Positions 16,344 through 25,996 of a stretch of 64,000 nucleotides of DNA are shown here, piece by piece. This DNA is from Auraticoccus cholistanensis (GTDB lineage: Bacteria > Actinomycetota > Actinomycetes > Propionibacteriales > Propionibacteriaceae): positions 113,999 to 177,998 of the forward strand of contig NZ_WPCU01000007.1 in NCBI RefSeq assembly GCF_009742705.1, read 5' to 3'. Under the pieces are notes generated by a model. The model saw only the letters and a program-made list of their open reading frames with translations, had not been told where the DNA came from and ran no database searches. Both the position numbers and the translations under genes were made by a program. How positions within the stretch are numbered: position 1 is the stretch's first letter; every line of letters begins with the position of its first letter.

Positions 16344-17659
16344 GACAGTTCCGGGTCGCTCTGCCGCGACTCGGACCCCAGCGCCCCCGCCGGCAGCGGC
16401 GGCACGAACGGCGGCACGGCGGTGACCCGGTGGGTCAGCCGGGTCAGCAGCGACCGCGCGGCGTGGGCCACCAGGTCGCGGTCGTAGCTGAGCACGTAGT
16501 CGAAGCTGCGCTGCCGCTCCGTGGCCGACGGGTGACCGGTGTCGCGGGCGACCAGCATCGCCGCCACCGTGGGTGAGAGCACCAGCACGTTCCACTCGTG
16601 GACGAGCGGGTCCGAGCCGTCCAGCGCCGCCACCGACACGGCAGGGTCGGCGATCTTCTCCGCCCCCTGCGCGGCCATCAGCACCATCGTGCAGCTGGCG
16701 CCGAGCCGGCGGTAGCGCGCCACCGTCCCCGGCGGCAGGTGGCGGGCGTGCTGGAAGGCCGACAGCACCATGCCCGAACGGCCACCCGTCTCGGCGGTCG
16801 CCTCCAGCCGGGTGCTCAGCGCCAGCAGCAGCTCCTTGTCGGCCCGCCGCGGGGTGGCGCGCCGGGCGGCCAGCTCGAACGGGCTCTGGTGCGGCACGGG
16901 CAGCGGCGGGGTGAACAGCCGGAAGAGCACCTCGGCGTCCGCGGCCACCACCTCCGGGTGCGGCCGGGAGTAGCGCCCCGTCACCAGGGTGACGCCGGCG
17001 GCGTGGGCCGCCGCGGCGGTGGCCGGGTCGTCGACCTGCTCGGCGGCCACGATCGCGCCGCTGCTGGAGGAGTAGGCGGTGGTGGCCTGGATGGTCTCGA
17101 TCGACAGGCCGCTGCTCGGCTCGGCCAGCATCCGCCGGCTCAGCACCACCAGGGCGGGCTCGACGACGGCCACCGCGGCCAGGCTGAGGTGGTCCGCGCC
17201 GACCTCCCGCAGCCCGATCTGCCAGCCCTGGGAGCGGGCCGTCCCGATCAGCCGCAGCATCGCCGCCGGCCGCTCCAGGGCGGTGGTCGCGTCCAGCAGC
17301 AGGATCGTCAGCGGCGCGCCCTCCGCCAGCACGGGCAGCTCGCTGAGGGTGGCCAGCTCGGCGTCCAGCACGCGCGGGAACCCGGCCAGCAGCGGGTCCG
17401 TCTCGGTGGCCGCCAGCGCCTGCTCGCGGGCCAGCAGGTCCAGCGCGGCCGGGTCGTCGGCCCCGGCGATCAGCCGACGGACCTCGTCCGGGGGCACCGA
17501 GCCGTGCTCGGGGGCCCCGTGGGCCAGCACCCGCACCGCCAGCGACACACCCGTCGCGAGGTCGACCATCGGGACCTGGGAGACCACCAGCTCACCCCGG
17601 TCGAACAGCCGCTCCCGGAGCCAGCGGTCGGTCCCGCTCACCTGCGCTTCCTCGCTCAT
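16340..17659 (-). CDS. Degenerate EAL domain plus DICT sensory domain protein
   Basis: A 439-residue cytoplasmic protein with no membrane segment. Residues ~20-250 follow the EAL phosphodiesterase plan (VVSQVPMVDLATGVSLAVRVL), but the EAL signature itself is replaced by VRVLAHG and no full metal-ligand set is visible, so c-di-GMP hydrolysis is unlikely. Residues ~275-420 match the DICT domain (LLLALSTRLEATAE, HEWNVLVLSP, RSFDYVLSYDRDLV), a sensor often fused to EAL or HTH domains. The presumed -10 TAGGGT (complement of 17668-17673) lies 8 nt before the ATG. It probably senses a ligand or light signal; no partner is adjacent. Confidence 0.72.
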   Translation of the reverse strand: MSEEAQVSGTDRWLRERLFDRGELVVSQVPMVDLATGVSLAVRVLAHGAPEHGSVPPDEVRRLIAGADDPAALDLLAREQALAATETDPLLAGFPRVLDAELATLSELPVLAEGAPLTILLLDATTALERPAAMLRLIGTARSQGWQIGLREVGADHLSLAAVAVVEPALVVLSRRMLAEPSSGLSIETIQATTAYSSSSGAIVAAEQVDDPATAAAAHAAGVTLVTGRYSRPHPEVVAADAEVLFRLFTPPLPVPHQSPFELAARRATPRRADKELLLALSTRLEATAETGGRSGMVLSAFQHARHLPPGTVARYRRLGASCTMVLMAAQGAEKIADPAVSVAALDGSDPLVHEWNVLVLSPTVAAMLVARDTGHPSATERQRSFDYVLSYDRDLVAHAARSLLTRLTHRVTAVPPFVPPLPAGALGSESRQSDPELS

Positions 17660-17696
17660 CGGCGGCCACCCTAACCCGCCGGGGAGGCGGCCCGGG

Positions 17697-18683
17697 TCAG
17701 CGGGTCAGCTTGGGCAGCACCTGCTCGGCGAAGACGTCGATCCACTCGCGCTGGTTGCGGCCCACGTTGTGCAGGTAGACCCGGTCGAAGCCCAGGTCGA
17801 CGAAGCGCTGGATGTAGGCGCGGTGCTCGTCGGGGTCGCTGGACATGATCATCCGGCCCTCGAAGTCCTCGATCCGGACCAGCTTGGCCATCTCGGCGAA
17901 GTCGTGGGGGGAGCGGATGTCGGCCTTGGGGAACTTCATGCCGCCGTTGGGCCACTCGGTCAGCGCGTTGCGGCGGGCCTCCTCGTCGGTGGGGGCCCAC
18001 GACAGGTGCAGCTGCAGCACCTTGGGCATCGTGTCGGGGTCCTTGCCGACCTCGCGAGCCCCCTCGGCGAACTTCTGGAACAGCCCGGAGATCTTCTCCA
18101 GCGGGGCGCCCACGGTGATCATCCCGTCGGCGTGGCGGCCGGTGCGCTTGGCGTTCAGCGGCCCGGCGGTGGCCACCAGGATCTCCGGCGGCGTCTCCGG
18201 CATGGTCCACAGCCGGGCGGTCTCCATCTTGAAGAACTCCCCGGTGTGCTTGACGTCCTTGCCGGTGAACAGCTTGTTGATGACCTCGATCGCCTCGAAC
18301 ATGCGGCGCGAGCGCTCCCCGGCCTCGGGCCAGTAGCCGGCGATCACGTGCTCGTTGAGGGCCTCGCCCGCCCCCACGCCGAGCCAGTGCCGGCCCGGGT
18401 ACATGGCGGCCAGCGTCGCCGAGGCCTGGGCCACCACCGCCGGGTGGTAGCGGAAGTGGGGCGCGACCACACCGGGACCGAAGTCCCCGGTGGTCCGCTC
18501 GCCGACGGCCGTGAGCACGTTCCAGACGAAGGCGGACTGGCCCTGGCTCGGCACCCAGGGCTGGAAGTGGTCGGCGGCCATCACGCCGGAGAAGCCCTTC
18601 GACTCGGCGTAGGCGCTCAGCTCCACCACCTCGGTGGGGTGGAACTGCTCGAGCATGGCGGCGTAGCCGACGGTCAGCGACAT
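17697..18683 (-). CDS. F420-dependent LLM-class oxidoreductase, G6PDH-like family
   Basis: A 328-residue luciferase-like monooxygenase-fold enzyme. It opens LTVGYAAMLEQFHPTEVVEL and has GVMAADHFQPWVP, GVVAPHFRYHPAVVAQA and WLGVGAGEALNEHVIAGYWP, patterns shared with F420-dependent glucose-6-phosphate dehydrogenase and its TIGR03557-type relatives. AGGAG precedes the ATG. It implies that the host makes coenzyme F420. Whether the substrate is glucose-6-phosphate or another alcohol/aldehyde cannot be decided; FGD itself is a near relative. Confidence 0.85.
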   Translation of the reverse strand: MSLTVGYAAMLEQFHPTEVVELSAYAESKGFSGVMAADHFQPWVPSQGQSAFVWNVLTAVGERTTGDFGPGVVAPHFRYHPAVVAQASATLAAMYPGRHWLGVGAGEALNEHVIAGYWPEAGERSRRMFEAIEVINKLFTGKDVKHTGEFFKMETARLWTMPETPPEILVATAGPLNAKRTGRHADGMITVGAPLEKISGLFQKFAEGAREVGKDPDTMPKVLQLHLSWAPTDEEARRNALTEWPNGGMKFPKADIRSPHDFAEMAKLVRIEDFEGRMIMSSDPDEHRAYIQRFVDLGFDRVYLHNVGRNQREWIDVFAEQVLPKLTR

Positions 18684-18747
18684 GGTTCTCCTCCGGACGG
18701 GTGTGCTCCGAGCGTAGGACGCCCGGGCGGGCGCGGGCAGCCGGGCC

Positions 18748-19815
18748 TCAGTCGGAGTTCACCAGGTGGCGCAGCAGCTGGTAGCCGATGATCACCACCG
18801 CCGTGAACACGATGCTGCGCCAGGCGACGCCGCGGCGCAGCCGTCGACCCTGCGGCGCGATGCTGGGCGGCCCCGCCACCGGACCGACCGCGGCCAGCGC
18901 CTGCCGGTTCTGCTCGGCCACGCGCGGGTCGCGGTAGCTGCGGGAGCGGTCGCGCATCAGCCGGGCGACGGTGTCGCTGATCTGCGCCAGCCGCTCCCAG
19001 GTGCGCGGCTCGGTGGGGGAGAGCCCGCCACGGGAGTACAGCAGCATCCACTCGTCGACGAACTCGACGTCGAGGGCCTGGGTGTGGTCGATCAGGTGGG
19101 CCATCAGGTCGGGGGTGAAGAGGTAGAAGGCGTCGAACCCGTAGCCCTGCGGGCAGTACAGGTCGAAGTGCCGGTCGAACTCGCCGCCCAGGCTGACCCG
19201 CTGGTCGGCGCTGAAGGTCGCCGGCAGGTTGCTGCCCAGGAAGGTGTTGTTGGCGCGGGCGTCGAGCAGCATGTGCGGCAGCGGGCCCTCGAGCCGGACC
19301 GCGGCGAACTGCCACGTGTGCACCCGCCGGTCCTTGCCCGAGCCGGTGGTGTAGCGGTACGTGCCGCAGTCGGCGACCGGACCCCGGGTCGACCACACGT
19401 GCTCGACCACCTTGCGGTCCGAGCCGACCCCGAAGATGGCGCCCTGGTAGGGCGGGGACCCCGATCGCGGGGAGAACTCCATCGCGTTGGCCCGGGCGAA
19501 CTCCTCAGCGCGCAGCATCCGCTCCCAGCGCACCCGGCTGCCACGGTTCGGCAGGATGATCCCGACGGCGAGGATGATGGCGAGCAGCACCAGCCCGGCT
19601 ACCAGGCCGGCGGTCGCGCTGCGGGCCAGGACGCCGACGTTGGCGCCCACCACCAGTGGGAAGACCACCGCGAAGAGCACCAGCACCAGCACCCCGACCC
19701 ACCAGGAGGTGCGCCAGCGCGGGTCCCCGCTGGCCAGTTTCGCGCGGCGGAAAGCCGACACCTCAGGCGGCGTCACCGGCCGGGTCAGCGCCCTCGTGTC
19801 GAACGTGGTCGCCAC
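18748..19815 (-). CDS. Conserved actinobacterial membrane protein, DUF3137-like
   Basis: A 355-residue protein with two adjacent N-terminal membrane helices (about 40-90), a soluble middle and a C-terminal hydrophobic segment (about 332-350). The middle has [20 protein letters not shown] and later [20 protein letters not shown]. The pattern is typical of DUF3137-like proteins of unknown function. The GTG start at 19815 follows a strong AGGAGGTGAC. The reading frame stays open for 5.4 kb further upstream, opposite trmD and mfd, but that part is antisense to real genes. Confidence 0.7.
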   Translation of the reverse strand: MATTFDTRALTRPVTPPEVSAFRRAKLASGDPRWRTSWWVGVLVLVLFAVVFPLVVGANVGVLARSATAGLVAGLVLLAIILAVGIILPNRGSRVRWERMLRAEEFARANAMEFSPRSGSPPYQGAIFGVGSDRKVVEHVWSTRGPVADCGTYRYTTGSGKDRRVHTWQFAAVRLEGPLPHMLLDARANNTFLGSNLPATFSADQRVSLGGEFDRHFDLYCPQGYGFDAFYLFTPDLMAHLIDHTQALDVEFVDEWMLLYSRGGLSPTEPRTWERLAQISDTVARLMRDRSRSYRDPRVAEQNRQALAAVGPVAGPPSIAPQGRRLRRGVAWRSIVFTAVVIIGYQLLRHLVNSD

Positions 19816-19881
19816 GTCACCTCCTGCTCGTCCGCCCTCGTGCGTCGCCACCCTAGGGGCCGGCGGTGGCACCATGAGCCG

Positions 19882-21093
19882 GTGCGGATCGACGTGGTGA
19901 CCATCTTCCCCGACTACCTGGCCCCGCTCGAGCTGTCGCTGATCGGCAGGGCGCGCCGGGCCGGGCTCGTCGACGTCGTCGTGCACGACCTGCGCGACTT
20001 CACCACCGACCGCCACCGCACCGTCGACGACACCCCCTACGGCGGCGGCGCCGGCATGGTGATGAAGCCCGAGCCCTGGGGCCGGGCGCTGGAGCACGTC
20101 CGCACCCGGCCGGAGGCGCCGGGCGGGCGTCCCCGGCTGCTGCTGCCCAGCCCGGGCGGGCGCCGCTTCGACCAGGCGATGGCCCGTGAGCTGGCCGCCG
20201 AACCCTGGCTGGTCTTCGGCTGCGGCCGCTACGAGGGCATCGACGAGCGGGTCGCCGAGGCCGCCGCCGAGCACTTCGACGTCACGCTGGTCTCGCTGGG
20301 CGACTACGTCCTCAACGGCGGCGAGGTGGCGGTGCTGGCCATCACCGAGGCGGTGGCCCGGCTGCTGCCCGGCGTCGTCGGCAACGCCGAGTCGCTGGTG
20401 GAGGAGTCCCACGAGGACGGCCTGCTCGAGTACCCCGTCTACACCAAGCCGGCGGTCTGGCAGGGCCGCGAGGTGCCGGCGGTGCTGCTGTCGGGCGACC
20501 ACGCCGCCATCGCCGCGTGGCGTCACCAGCAGCGGCTGGAGCGCACCGCCGCCCGCCGCCCCGACCTGCTCTCGCCCGCCTCGGCCGCCCGGCCCGACGA
20601 GCTGGCCGTCGTCCCGGCGGTGCCGGCGGACGCCCCCGAGCTGTGGACCCTGCAGCTGGCCGGCTGGGTGTCCGAGGCCCACGCCAACCCGGGGCTGCGG
20701 ATCCCGCCGCTGCACGAGGAGCTGGCCGACGTCCGCGCGTCCCTGGAGGAGTGGAGCACCTGGGTGGTCCGCTCGGCCGGACGGCTGGTCGGCTCGGTCC
20801 GCGGCCGGCTGCAGGGCGAGGACTGGGAGATCGGACGCCTGGCGGTGGCCCCCGACCTGCAGGGCCGGGGACTGGGGCGCCGGCTGCTCGCCCACGCCGA
20901 GTCGACCGCCCCGCCGGCGGCGCGGCGCGCGGTGCTGACCACCGGCGAGGGCAGCGCGAGGAACCTGCGGTTCTACCGCCGGGCCGGCTACCGCCCGGCG
21001 CCGGAGTCCCCGGTGGAGCCCGGCACGGTGCTGCTGGCCAAGCCGCTGCGCTCGCGGCGAACGGGTGCCGGGAGCGGGGCTGCCGGAGGGTAA
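19882..21093 (+). CDS. trmD: tRNA (guanine37-N1)-methyltransferase fused to a GNAT domain
   Basis: A 403-residue fusion. Residues ~1-235 are TrmD, which makes m1G37 to prevent frameshifting: [25 protein letters not shown], the trefoil-knot SAM site ([13 protein letters not shown]) and [15 protein letters not shown] are all intact. Residues ~245-390 form an acetyltransferase domain with [19 protein letters not shown] and [14 protein letters not shown]. Usual TrmD is about 230-270 residues and sits in the rpsP-rimM-trmD-rplS operon; here it lies beside mfd. The GTG at 19882 begins the conserved [10 protein letters not shown]. Confidence 0.92.
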   Translation: MRIDVVTIFPDYLAPLELSLIGRARRAGLVDVVVHDLRDFTTDRHRTVDDTPYGGGAGMVMKPEPWGRALEHVRTRPEAPGGRPRLLLPSPGGRRFDQAMARELAAEPWLVFGCGRYEGIDERVAEAAAEHFDVTLVSLGDYVLNGGEVAVLAITEAVARLLPGVVGNAESLVEESHEDGLLEYPVYTKPAVWQGREVPAVLLSGDHAAIAAWRHQQRLERTAARRPDLLSPASAARPDELAVVPAVPADAPELWTLQLAGWVSEAHANPGLRIPPLHEELADVRASLEEWSTWVVRSAGRLVGSVRGRLQGEDWEIGRLAVAPDLQGRGLGRRLLAHAESTAPPAARRAVLTTGEGSARNLRFYRRAGYRPAPESPVEPGTVLLAKPLRSRRTGAGSGAAGG

Positions 21094-21102
21094 GTTGGCT
21101 CG

Positions 21103-24100
21103 GTGACCCTGGCCGGACTCGTCCAACACGTCGCCACCGATCCCGTCGTCTCCGAGTCGATCGACGACGCCCGCGCGCGCACCGTCGACGCCCTGGACCT
21201 CACCCTCGCCGCCCCGCTGCGGCCGCTGGTCGCCGCCGCGCTGGCCGAGCAGAGCGGACGGCCGCTGCTGCTGGTCACCTCGACCTACCGCGAGGCCGAG
21301 GACCTGACCGCGACCCTCGGCTCCTTCCTCGACCCGGAGCGGGTCGCCTACTACCCCGCCTGGGAGACGCTGCCGCACGAGCGGCTGAGCCCCCGCTCCG
21401 ACACCGTCGGGCGCCGGCTCTCGGTGCTGCGCCGGATCGTCGGGACCGACGAGGGCCCCGCCCCCCAGGTGGTGGTGGCGCCGATCCGCAGCATGATCCA
21501 GCCGCAGGTGAAGGGGCTGGCCGCGCTGCGTCCGGTGCGGGTGGCCGTCGGCGGCGAGTTCGACCCCGACGACCTGGCCCAGGCCCTCGTCGACGCCGCC
21601 TACGTGCGCGTCGACATGGTCGAGCGGCGGGGCGAGTTCGCCGTCCGCGGCGGCATCGTGGACGTCTTCCCGCCCACCGAGGAGCACCCGGTCCGCATCG
21701 ACTTCTTCGGCGACACGGTCGAGGAGATCCGGGTGTTCGCCGTGGCCGACCAGCGCTCGGGGGAGCAGACCCTCGACGCCGTGGTCGCCGCCCCCTGCCG
21801 CGAGCTGCTGCTGACCGACGAGGTCCGCGCCCGCGCCGCCCGGCTCGCCACCGACCACCCCGAGCTGGCCGAGATGCTGAGCCGGATCGCCGACGGTCAG
21901 GCGGTCGAGGGGATGGAGTCGCTCGCCCCCGCCCTGGTGGACGGGATGGAGCTGCTCGTCGAGGTGATGCCCGCCGACACGCTGGTCGTGGTGCTGGACC
22001 CCGAGCTGGTGCGCACCCGTGCCGCCGACCTGGTCACCACCTCCGCGGAGTTCCTGCACGCCTCCTGGGCCGGTGCCGCCGGCGGCGGAGAGGCCCCCAT
22101 CGACCTGGGCGAGTCGGCCTACCGCTCGCTGGCCGACGTCCGCGCCTGCGCCCGTTCCCGCGGCCAGGGCTGGTGGAGCTTCTCCTCCTTCAGCGCCGGC
22201 CCCGGCGAGGACGCACCGCACCAGGTGGTGCGCACCGAGGACGGCGAGGTGGTGGACCTGTCCGCCGCCGAGGGCCCGACCGGCGTCCCCACCCGGGTGG
22301 TGGACGCCCGCGCCATCGACTCCTGGCAGGGCGACACCGAGGCGATGGTGGCCGAGGTGGCCCGCGGCGTCCGGGCCGGCTGGCGGATCGTGATGACCGC
22401 CGAGGGCCACGGGCTGCTGGAGCGGATGCGCGAGGTGCTGGCCGACCACGACATCCCCGCCCGCGCCCTCGACGGGCTGGCCGAGCCGCCGCCCCAGCAG
22501 GCCGTCAGCCTGGTCACCTCCGAGCTGCGGCACGGGTTCCGGATGGAGTCGACCCGGCTGGCCGTGCTCACCGCCGGCGACCTGTCGGGCCAGCGCGCCG
22601 CCGACAAGTCCGCCCGCCGCATGCCCGCCCGGCGCAAGAACCAGATCGACCCGCTGCAGCTGGCCCCGGGCGACCCGGTGGTGCACGAGCAGCACGGGGT
22701 GGGCCGCTACGTCGAGATGGTGCAGCGCACCGCCGCCGGCGGCACCCGCGAGTACCTGGTCATCGAGTACGCGCCCTCCAAGCGCGGCCAGCCCGGCGAC
22801 CGGCTCTACGTCCCGATGGACCAGCTCGACCTGGTGACCCGCTACGTCGGCGGCGAGGCCCCGACGCTGGACAAGATGGGCGGCTCGGACTGGAACCGGC
22901 GCAAGTCGCGGGCGCGCCGTGCGGTCCGCGAGATCGCCGGCGAGCTGATCCAGCTGTACGCGGCCCGGCAGGCGACCCGCGGCCACGCCTTCAGCCCCGA
23001 CACCACCTGGCAGCGCGAGCTGGAGGACGCCTTCGGCTTCGTCGAGACGCCCGACCAGCTGGCGACCATCGAGGAGGTGAAGAAGGACATGGAGCAGGTG
23101 GTGCCGATGGACCGGCTGATCTGCGGCGACGTCGGCTACGGGAAGACCGAGATCGCGGTGCGGGCCGCGTTCAAGGCGGTGCAGGACGGCAAGCAGGTGG
23201 CCGTCCTCGTCCCCACCACCCTGCTGGTGCAGCAGCACGCCCAGACCTTCACCGAGCGCTACGCCGGCTTCCCGGTCACGGTGGCCCCGCTGAGCCGGTT
23301 CCAGAGCGAGGCCGAGACGAAGGCCACCATGGCCGGGCTGGCCGCCGGCACCGTCGACGTGGTCGTCGGCACCCACCGGCTGCTGTCCGGCGAGGTGCAG
23401 TTCAAGGACCTCGGCCTGGTGATCGTGGACGAGGAGCAGCGCTTCGGGGTGGAGCACAAGGAGGCCCTGAAGCGGCTGCGCACCCACGTCGACGTGCTGG
23501 CCATGTCCGCCACCCCGATCCCGCGGACCCTGGAGATGGCGATCACCGGCATCCGCGAGATGTCGACCATCGCTACCCCGCCGGAGGAGCGGCACCCGGT
23601 GCTCACCTTCGCCGGTCCCTACGACCGGGCCCAGGTGGCCGCGGCGATCCGGCGCGAGCTCAGCCGCGAGGGGCAGGTGTTCTACATCCACAACCGGGTG
23701 CAGACCATCGAGAAGACGGCCGCCCAGATCCGCGAGCTCGTCCCCGAGGCGCGGGTGGTGACCGCCCACGGCCAGATGGGGGAGGCCCGGCTGGAGCAGG
23801 TGATGGTCGACTTCTGGGAGCGGCGCGCCGACGTGCTGGTCTGCACCACGATCGTCGAGGCCGGTTTGGACATCTCCAGCGCCAACACGCTGCTGATCGA
23901 GCGGGCCGACCTGCTCGGGCTCTCCCAGCTGCACCAGCTCCGGGGCCGGGTGGGCCGCAGCCGTGAGCGCGGCTACGCCTACTTCCTCTACCCGCCGGAG
24001 AAGCCGCTGACCGAGACCGCGCACGACCGGCTGGCCACGATGGCCGCCCACACCGACCTCGGCGCCGGCATGCAGATCGCCATGAAGGACCTGGAGATCC

Positions 24101-24696
24101 GCGGGGCGGGCAACCTGCTCGGCGGCGAGCAGTCCGGCCACATCGCCGACGTCGGCTTCGACCTCTACATCCGGCTGGTGGGCGAGGCCGTCGCGGAGTT
24201 CCGCGGCGACGGCGGCGAGCCCGAGCCGGAGGTGCGGATCGAGCTGCCGGTGGAGGCGCACCTGCCGGTGGACTACGTGGAGTCGGAGCGGCTGCGGCTG
24301 GAGATGTACAAGCGGATCGCCGAGGTCCGCAGCGAGGACGACATCTCGGCGATCGTCGCCGAGCTCACCGACCGCTACGGCGAGCCCACCGGGCCCGTGC
24401 TCACGCTGCTCGAGGTGGCCCGGTTCCGGCTGCTGGCGCGCGCGGCGGGGCTCACCGAGGTGGTCAGCCAGGGCAACTACATCCGGTTCGGACCGCTGGA
24501 CCTGCCCGAGTCGCGGATGCTGCGGCTCAAGCGGCTGCACCCCGGTGCGGTGGTCAAGGAGGCCGCCGGCTTCGTGCTGGTGCCGCGGCCGCGGGCCGGG
24601 CTGGGGCGGCTCGCGCCCACCGGTGAGGAGCTGCTGCGCTGGTGCGGCCAGGTGGTGCGTGACGTGTTCGCGGGCGAACCCGTCCCCACTGGCTAG
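21103..24696 (+). CDS. mfd: Transcription-repair coupling factor
   Basis: A 1197-residue ATP-dependent translocase that removes stalled RNA polymerase and recruits UvrA. N-terminal UvrB-like domain (about 1-350) has YYPAWETLPHE and VVAPIRSM. The CarD-like RNA polymerase interaction domain starts near 522 (GDPVVHEQHGVGRY). Helicase motifs include GDVGYGKTE near 675, DEEQRFG, SATPIPRTL and QLRGRVGRS; a C-terminal TRCF domain follows. The presumed -10 TAAGTT overlaps the trmD stop and lies 6 nt before the GTG start, so mfd may have its own leaderless promoter. Confidence 0.97.
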   Translation: MTLAGLVQHVATDPVVSESIDDARARTVDALDLTLAAPLRPLVAAALAEQSGRPLLLVTSTYREAEDLTATLGSFLDPERVAYYPAWETLPHERLSPRSDTVGRRLSVLRRIVGTDEGPAPQVVVAPIRSMIQPQVKGLAALRPVRVAVGGEFDPDDLAQALVDAAYVRVDMVERRGEFAVRGGIVDVFPPTEEHPVRIDFFGDTVEEIRVFAVADQRSGEQTLDAVVAAPCRELLLTDEVRARAARLATDHPELAEMLSRIADGQAVEGMESLAPALVDGMELLVEVMPADTLVVVLDPELVRTRAADLVTTSAEFLHASWAGAAGGGEAPIDLGESAYRSLADVRACARSRGQGWWSFSSFSAGPGEDAPHQVVRTEDGEVVDLSAAEGPTGVPTRVVDARAIDSWQGDTEAMVAEVARGVRAGWRIVMTAEGHGLLERMREVLADHDIPARALDGLAEPPPQQAVSLVTSELRHGFRMESTRLAVLTAGDLSGQRAADKSARRMPARRKNQIDPLQLAPGDPVVHEQHGVGRYVEMVQRTAAGGTREYLVIEYAPSKRGQPGDRLYVPMDQLDLVTRYVGGEAPTLDKMGGSDWNRRKSRARRAVREIAGELIQLYAARQATRGHAFSPDTTWQRELEDAFGFVETPDQLATIEEVKKDMEQVVPMDRLICGDVGYGKTEIAVRAAFKAVQDGKQVAVLVPTTLLVQQHAQTFTERYAGFPVTVAPLSRFQSEAETKATMAGLAAGTVDVVVGTHRLLSGEVQFKDLGLVIVDEEQRFGVEHKEALKRLRTHVDVLAMSATPIPRTLEMAITGIREMSTIATPPEERHPVLTFAGPYDRAQVAAAIRRELSREGQVFYIHNRVQTIEKTAAQIRELVPEARVVTAHGQMGEARLEQVMVDFWERRADVLVCTTIVEAGLDISSANTLLIERADLLGLSQLHQLRGRVGRSRERGYAYFLYPPEKPLTETAHDRLATMAAHTDLGAGMQIAMKDLEIRGAGNLLGGEQSGHIADVGFDLYIRLVGEAVAEFRGDGGEPEPEVRIELPVEAHLPVDYVESERLRLEMYKRIAEVRSEDDISAIVAELTDRYGEPTGPVLTLLEVARFRLLARAAGLTEVVSQGNYIRFGPLDLPESRMLRLKRLHPGAVVKEAAGFVLVPRPRAGLGRLAPTGEELLRWCGQVVRDVFAGEPVPTG

Positions 24697-24699
24697 TCT
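24694..24699 (+). promoter_or_regulatory. Possible -10 box overlapping the mfd stop codon
   Basis: TAGTCT begins with the mfd TAG stop. Unlike the leaderless cases, it is followed by a ~35-nt leader with a strong AGGAGGAGGAG ribosome site before the lipoprotein GTG. Confidence 0.35.
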
Positions 24700-24739
24700 G
24701 GGCCGGGAAGTCGGCAGGCCAGCCAGGAGGAGGAGCAGC

Positions 24740-25315
24740 GTGGGAGCACGGCACGCAGGTGTGTCGCGGGATCGGCGTCGGGCAGGACGGCTGAGCCTGC
24801 GGGTGGCCGCCGTGGCGGTGGCCGGGGGGCTCGCGCTCGCCGGCTGCGGACGCGCCCCCTCCACCGCGGCCCAGGTCGGCGGCACCACCATCGGCAACGA
24901 CCAGGTCGACACCACCGTCGCCGGTGCCGCGCAGGCGCTCGGCGCCCGCACCGACGAGATCAACGAGCGGGCCGTGCTCGCCTCCCTGATCCAGGGTGCG
25001 GTCGTGGACGAGATGGTCGAGCAGGCCGAGACCTCCGGGCGCACCGACCTCACCATCGCTCCCGCCGACCGGGAGGCGGTGCTGCAGTCCCAGCCGCAGC
25101 TGCAGGCGCTGCAGGAGGTCCCCGAGGCCGCGCCCCTGGCGGAGTCGCTGGTGGACTTCACCATCCTGCAGCAGCGGATGGGCTCGGAGGCGTTCCAGCA
25201 GGCCTTCCTGGCGGTGCCGGTCGAGGTGAACCCGCGCTGGGGCAGCTGGCAGCCGGGCTCCCAGGAGGGGCTGATCGGCACCGGCTCGCTCTCGGTGGAG
25301 TCCTACACCGCGTGA
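24740..25315 (+). CDS. Lipoprotein, SurA-N-like
   Basis: A 191-residue predicted lipoprotein: basic N-terminus, hydrophobic stretch VAAVAVAGGLALAGC and a lipobox with LAGC. The mature part begins TAAQVGGTTIGNDQVDTTV, the usual start of a SurA/PrsA-type chaperone N-terminal domain ('VNG..I...D'). No PPIase domain follows, so it may be a chaperone-only protein. It fills the position of lpqU in the mycobacterial mfd-mazG-lpqU-eno order but is not recognisably LpqU. AGGAGGAGGAG precedes the GTG; its stop overlaps mazG. Confidence 0.75.
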   Translation: MGARHAGVSRDRRRAGRLSLRVAAVAVAGGLALAGCGRAPSTAAQVGGTTIGNDQVDTTVAGAAQALGARTDEINERAVLASLIQGAVVDEMVEQAETSGRTDLTIAPADREAVLQSQPQLQALQEVPEAAPLAESLVDFTILQQRMGSEAFQQAFLAVPVEVNPRWGSWQPGSQEGLIGTGSLSVESYTA

Positions 25316-25941
25316 GCGAGCCGACCCCGGCCGAGCACCCCGAGCTGGCCCGCAGCGTGGCCGTCATGCAGCGGCTGCGCCGCGACTGCCCGTGGGACGC
25401 CGAGCAGACCCACCGCAGCCTGGTCCGCTACCTGGTCGAGGAGACCTGCGAGGTGGTCGAGGCGATCGAGTCCGGCGACGACGACGACCTGCGGGAGGAG
25501 CTGGGCGACCTGCTGCTGCAGGTGCTCTTCCACGCCACCATCGCCGCCGAGCGCGACGCCTTCACCCTGGAGGAAGTGGCCGGCGGGGTCGCCGACAAGC
25601 TGGTGGCCCGTCACCCCTACGTCTTCGCCGAGGGCGAGCTGCCGCCGGACCTCGAGACCTCCTGGGAGCAGCGCAAGCGCGCCGAGAAGGGTCGCAGCTC
25701 CGCCCTCGACGGCATCCCCGGACGGCTGTCGGCGCTGACCCGCGCGGCCAAGACCATCAGCCGCGCCCGCTCCCACGACGTCGAGCTCGACCTGCCCCGT
25801 GAGCCGGTCGCCGCCGACGAGCTGGGCCGCGAGCTGCTCGCGCTCGCCGCCCGCGCCCAGGCCAGCGGGCTGGACCCCGAGCAGGTCCTCCGCGACGCCG
25901 TCCGCGGCCTGGAGGACGACGTCCGCCGCGCCGAGGCCTGA
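25312..25941 (+). CDS. mazG: Nucleoside triphosphate pyrophosphohydrolase MazG
   Basis: A 209-residue all-alpha NTP pyrophosphatase that removes (often oxidised) dNTPs. It has LRRDCPWDAEQTHRSLVRYL, the metal-binding pairs EETCEVVEAIE and EELGDLLLQVLFH, then KLVARHPYVF and SWEQRKRAEK. The second, C-terminal MazG repeat of E. coli is reduced, as in mycobacteria. The GTG start overlaps the lipoprotein stop (GTGA). Confidence 0.94.
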   Translation: MSEPTPAEHPELARSVAVMQRLRRDCPWDAEQTHRSLVRYLVEETCEVVEAIESGDDDDLREELGDLLLQVLFHATIAAERDAFTLEEVAGGVADKLVARHPYVFAEGELPPDLETSWEQRKRAEKGRSSALDGIPGRLSALTRAAKTISRARSHDVELDLPREPVAADELGRELLALAARAQASGLDPEQVLRDAVRGLEDDVRRAEA

Positions 25942-25996
25942 CCCGCCCACCCACCCCGACCCGACGCACCCCTGCCCACCCACCCATCCCCGCGCG

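Noticed and set aside
19816-25281. A minus-strand open frame of about 2177 codons running opposite trmD, mfd and mazG
   Set aside because: Only its last 356 codons (18748-19815) look like protein and have a ribosome site. The rest is Gly/His/Gln/Arg-rich antisense of well-identified genes, an effect of very high GC.
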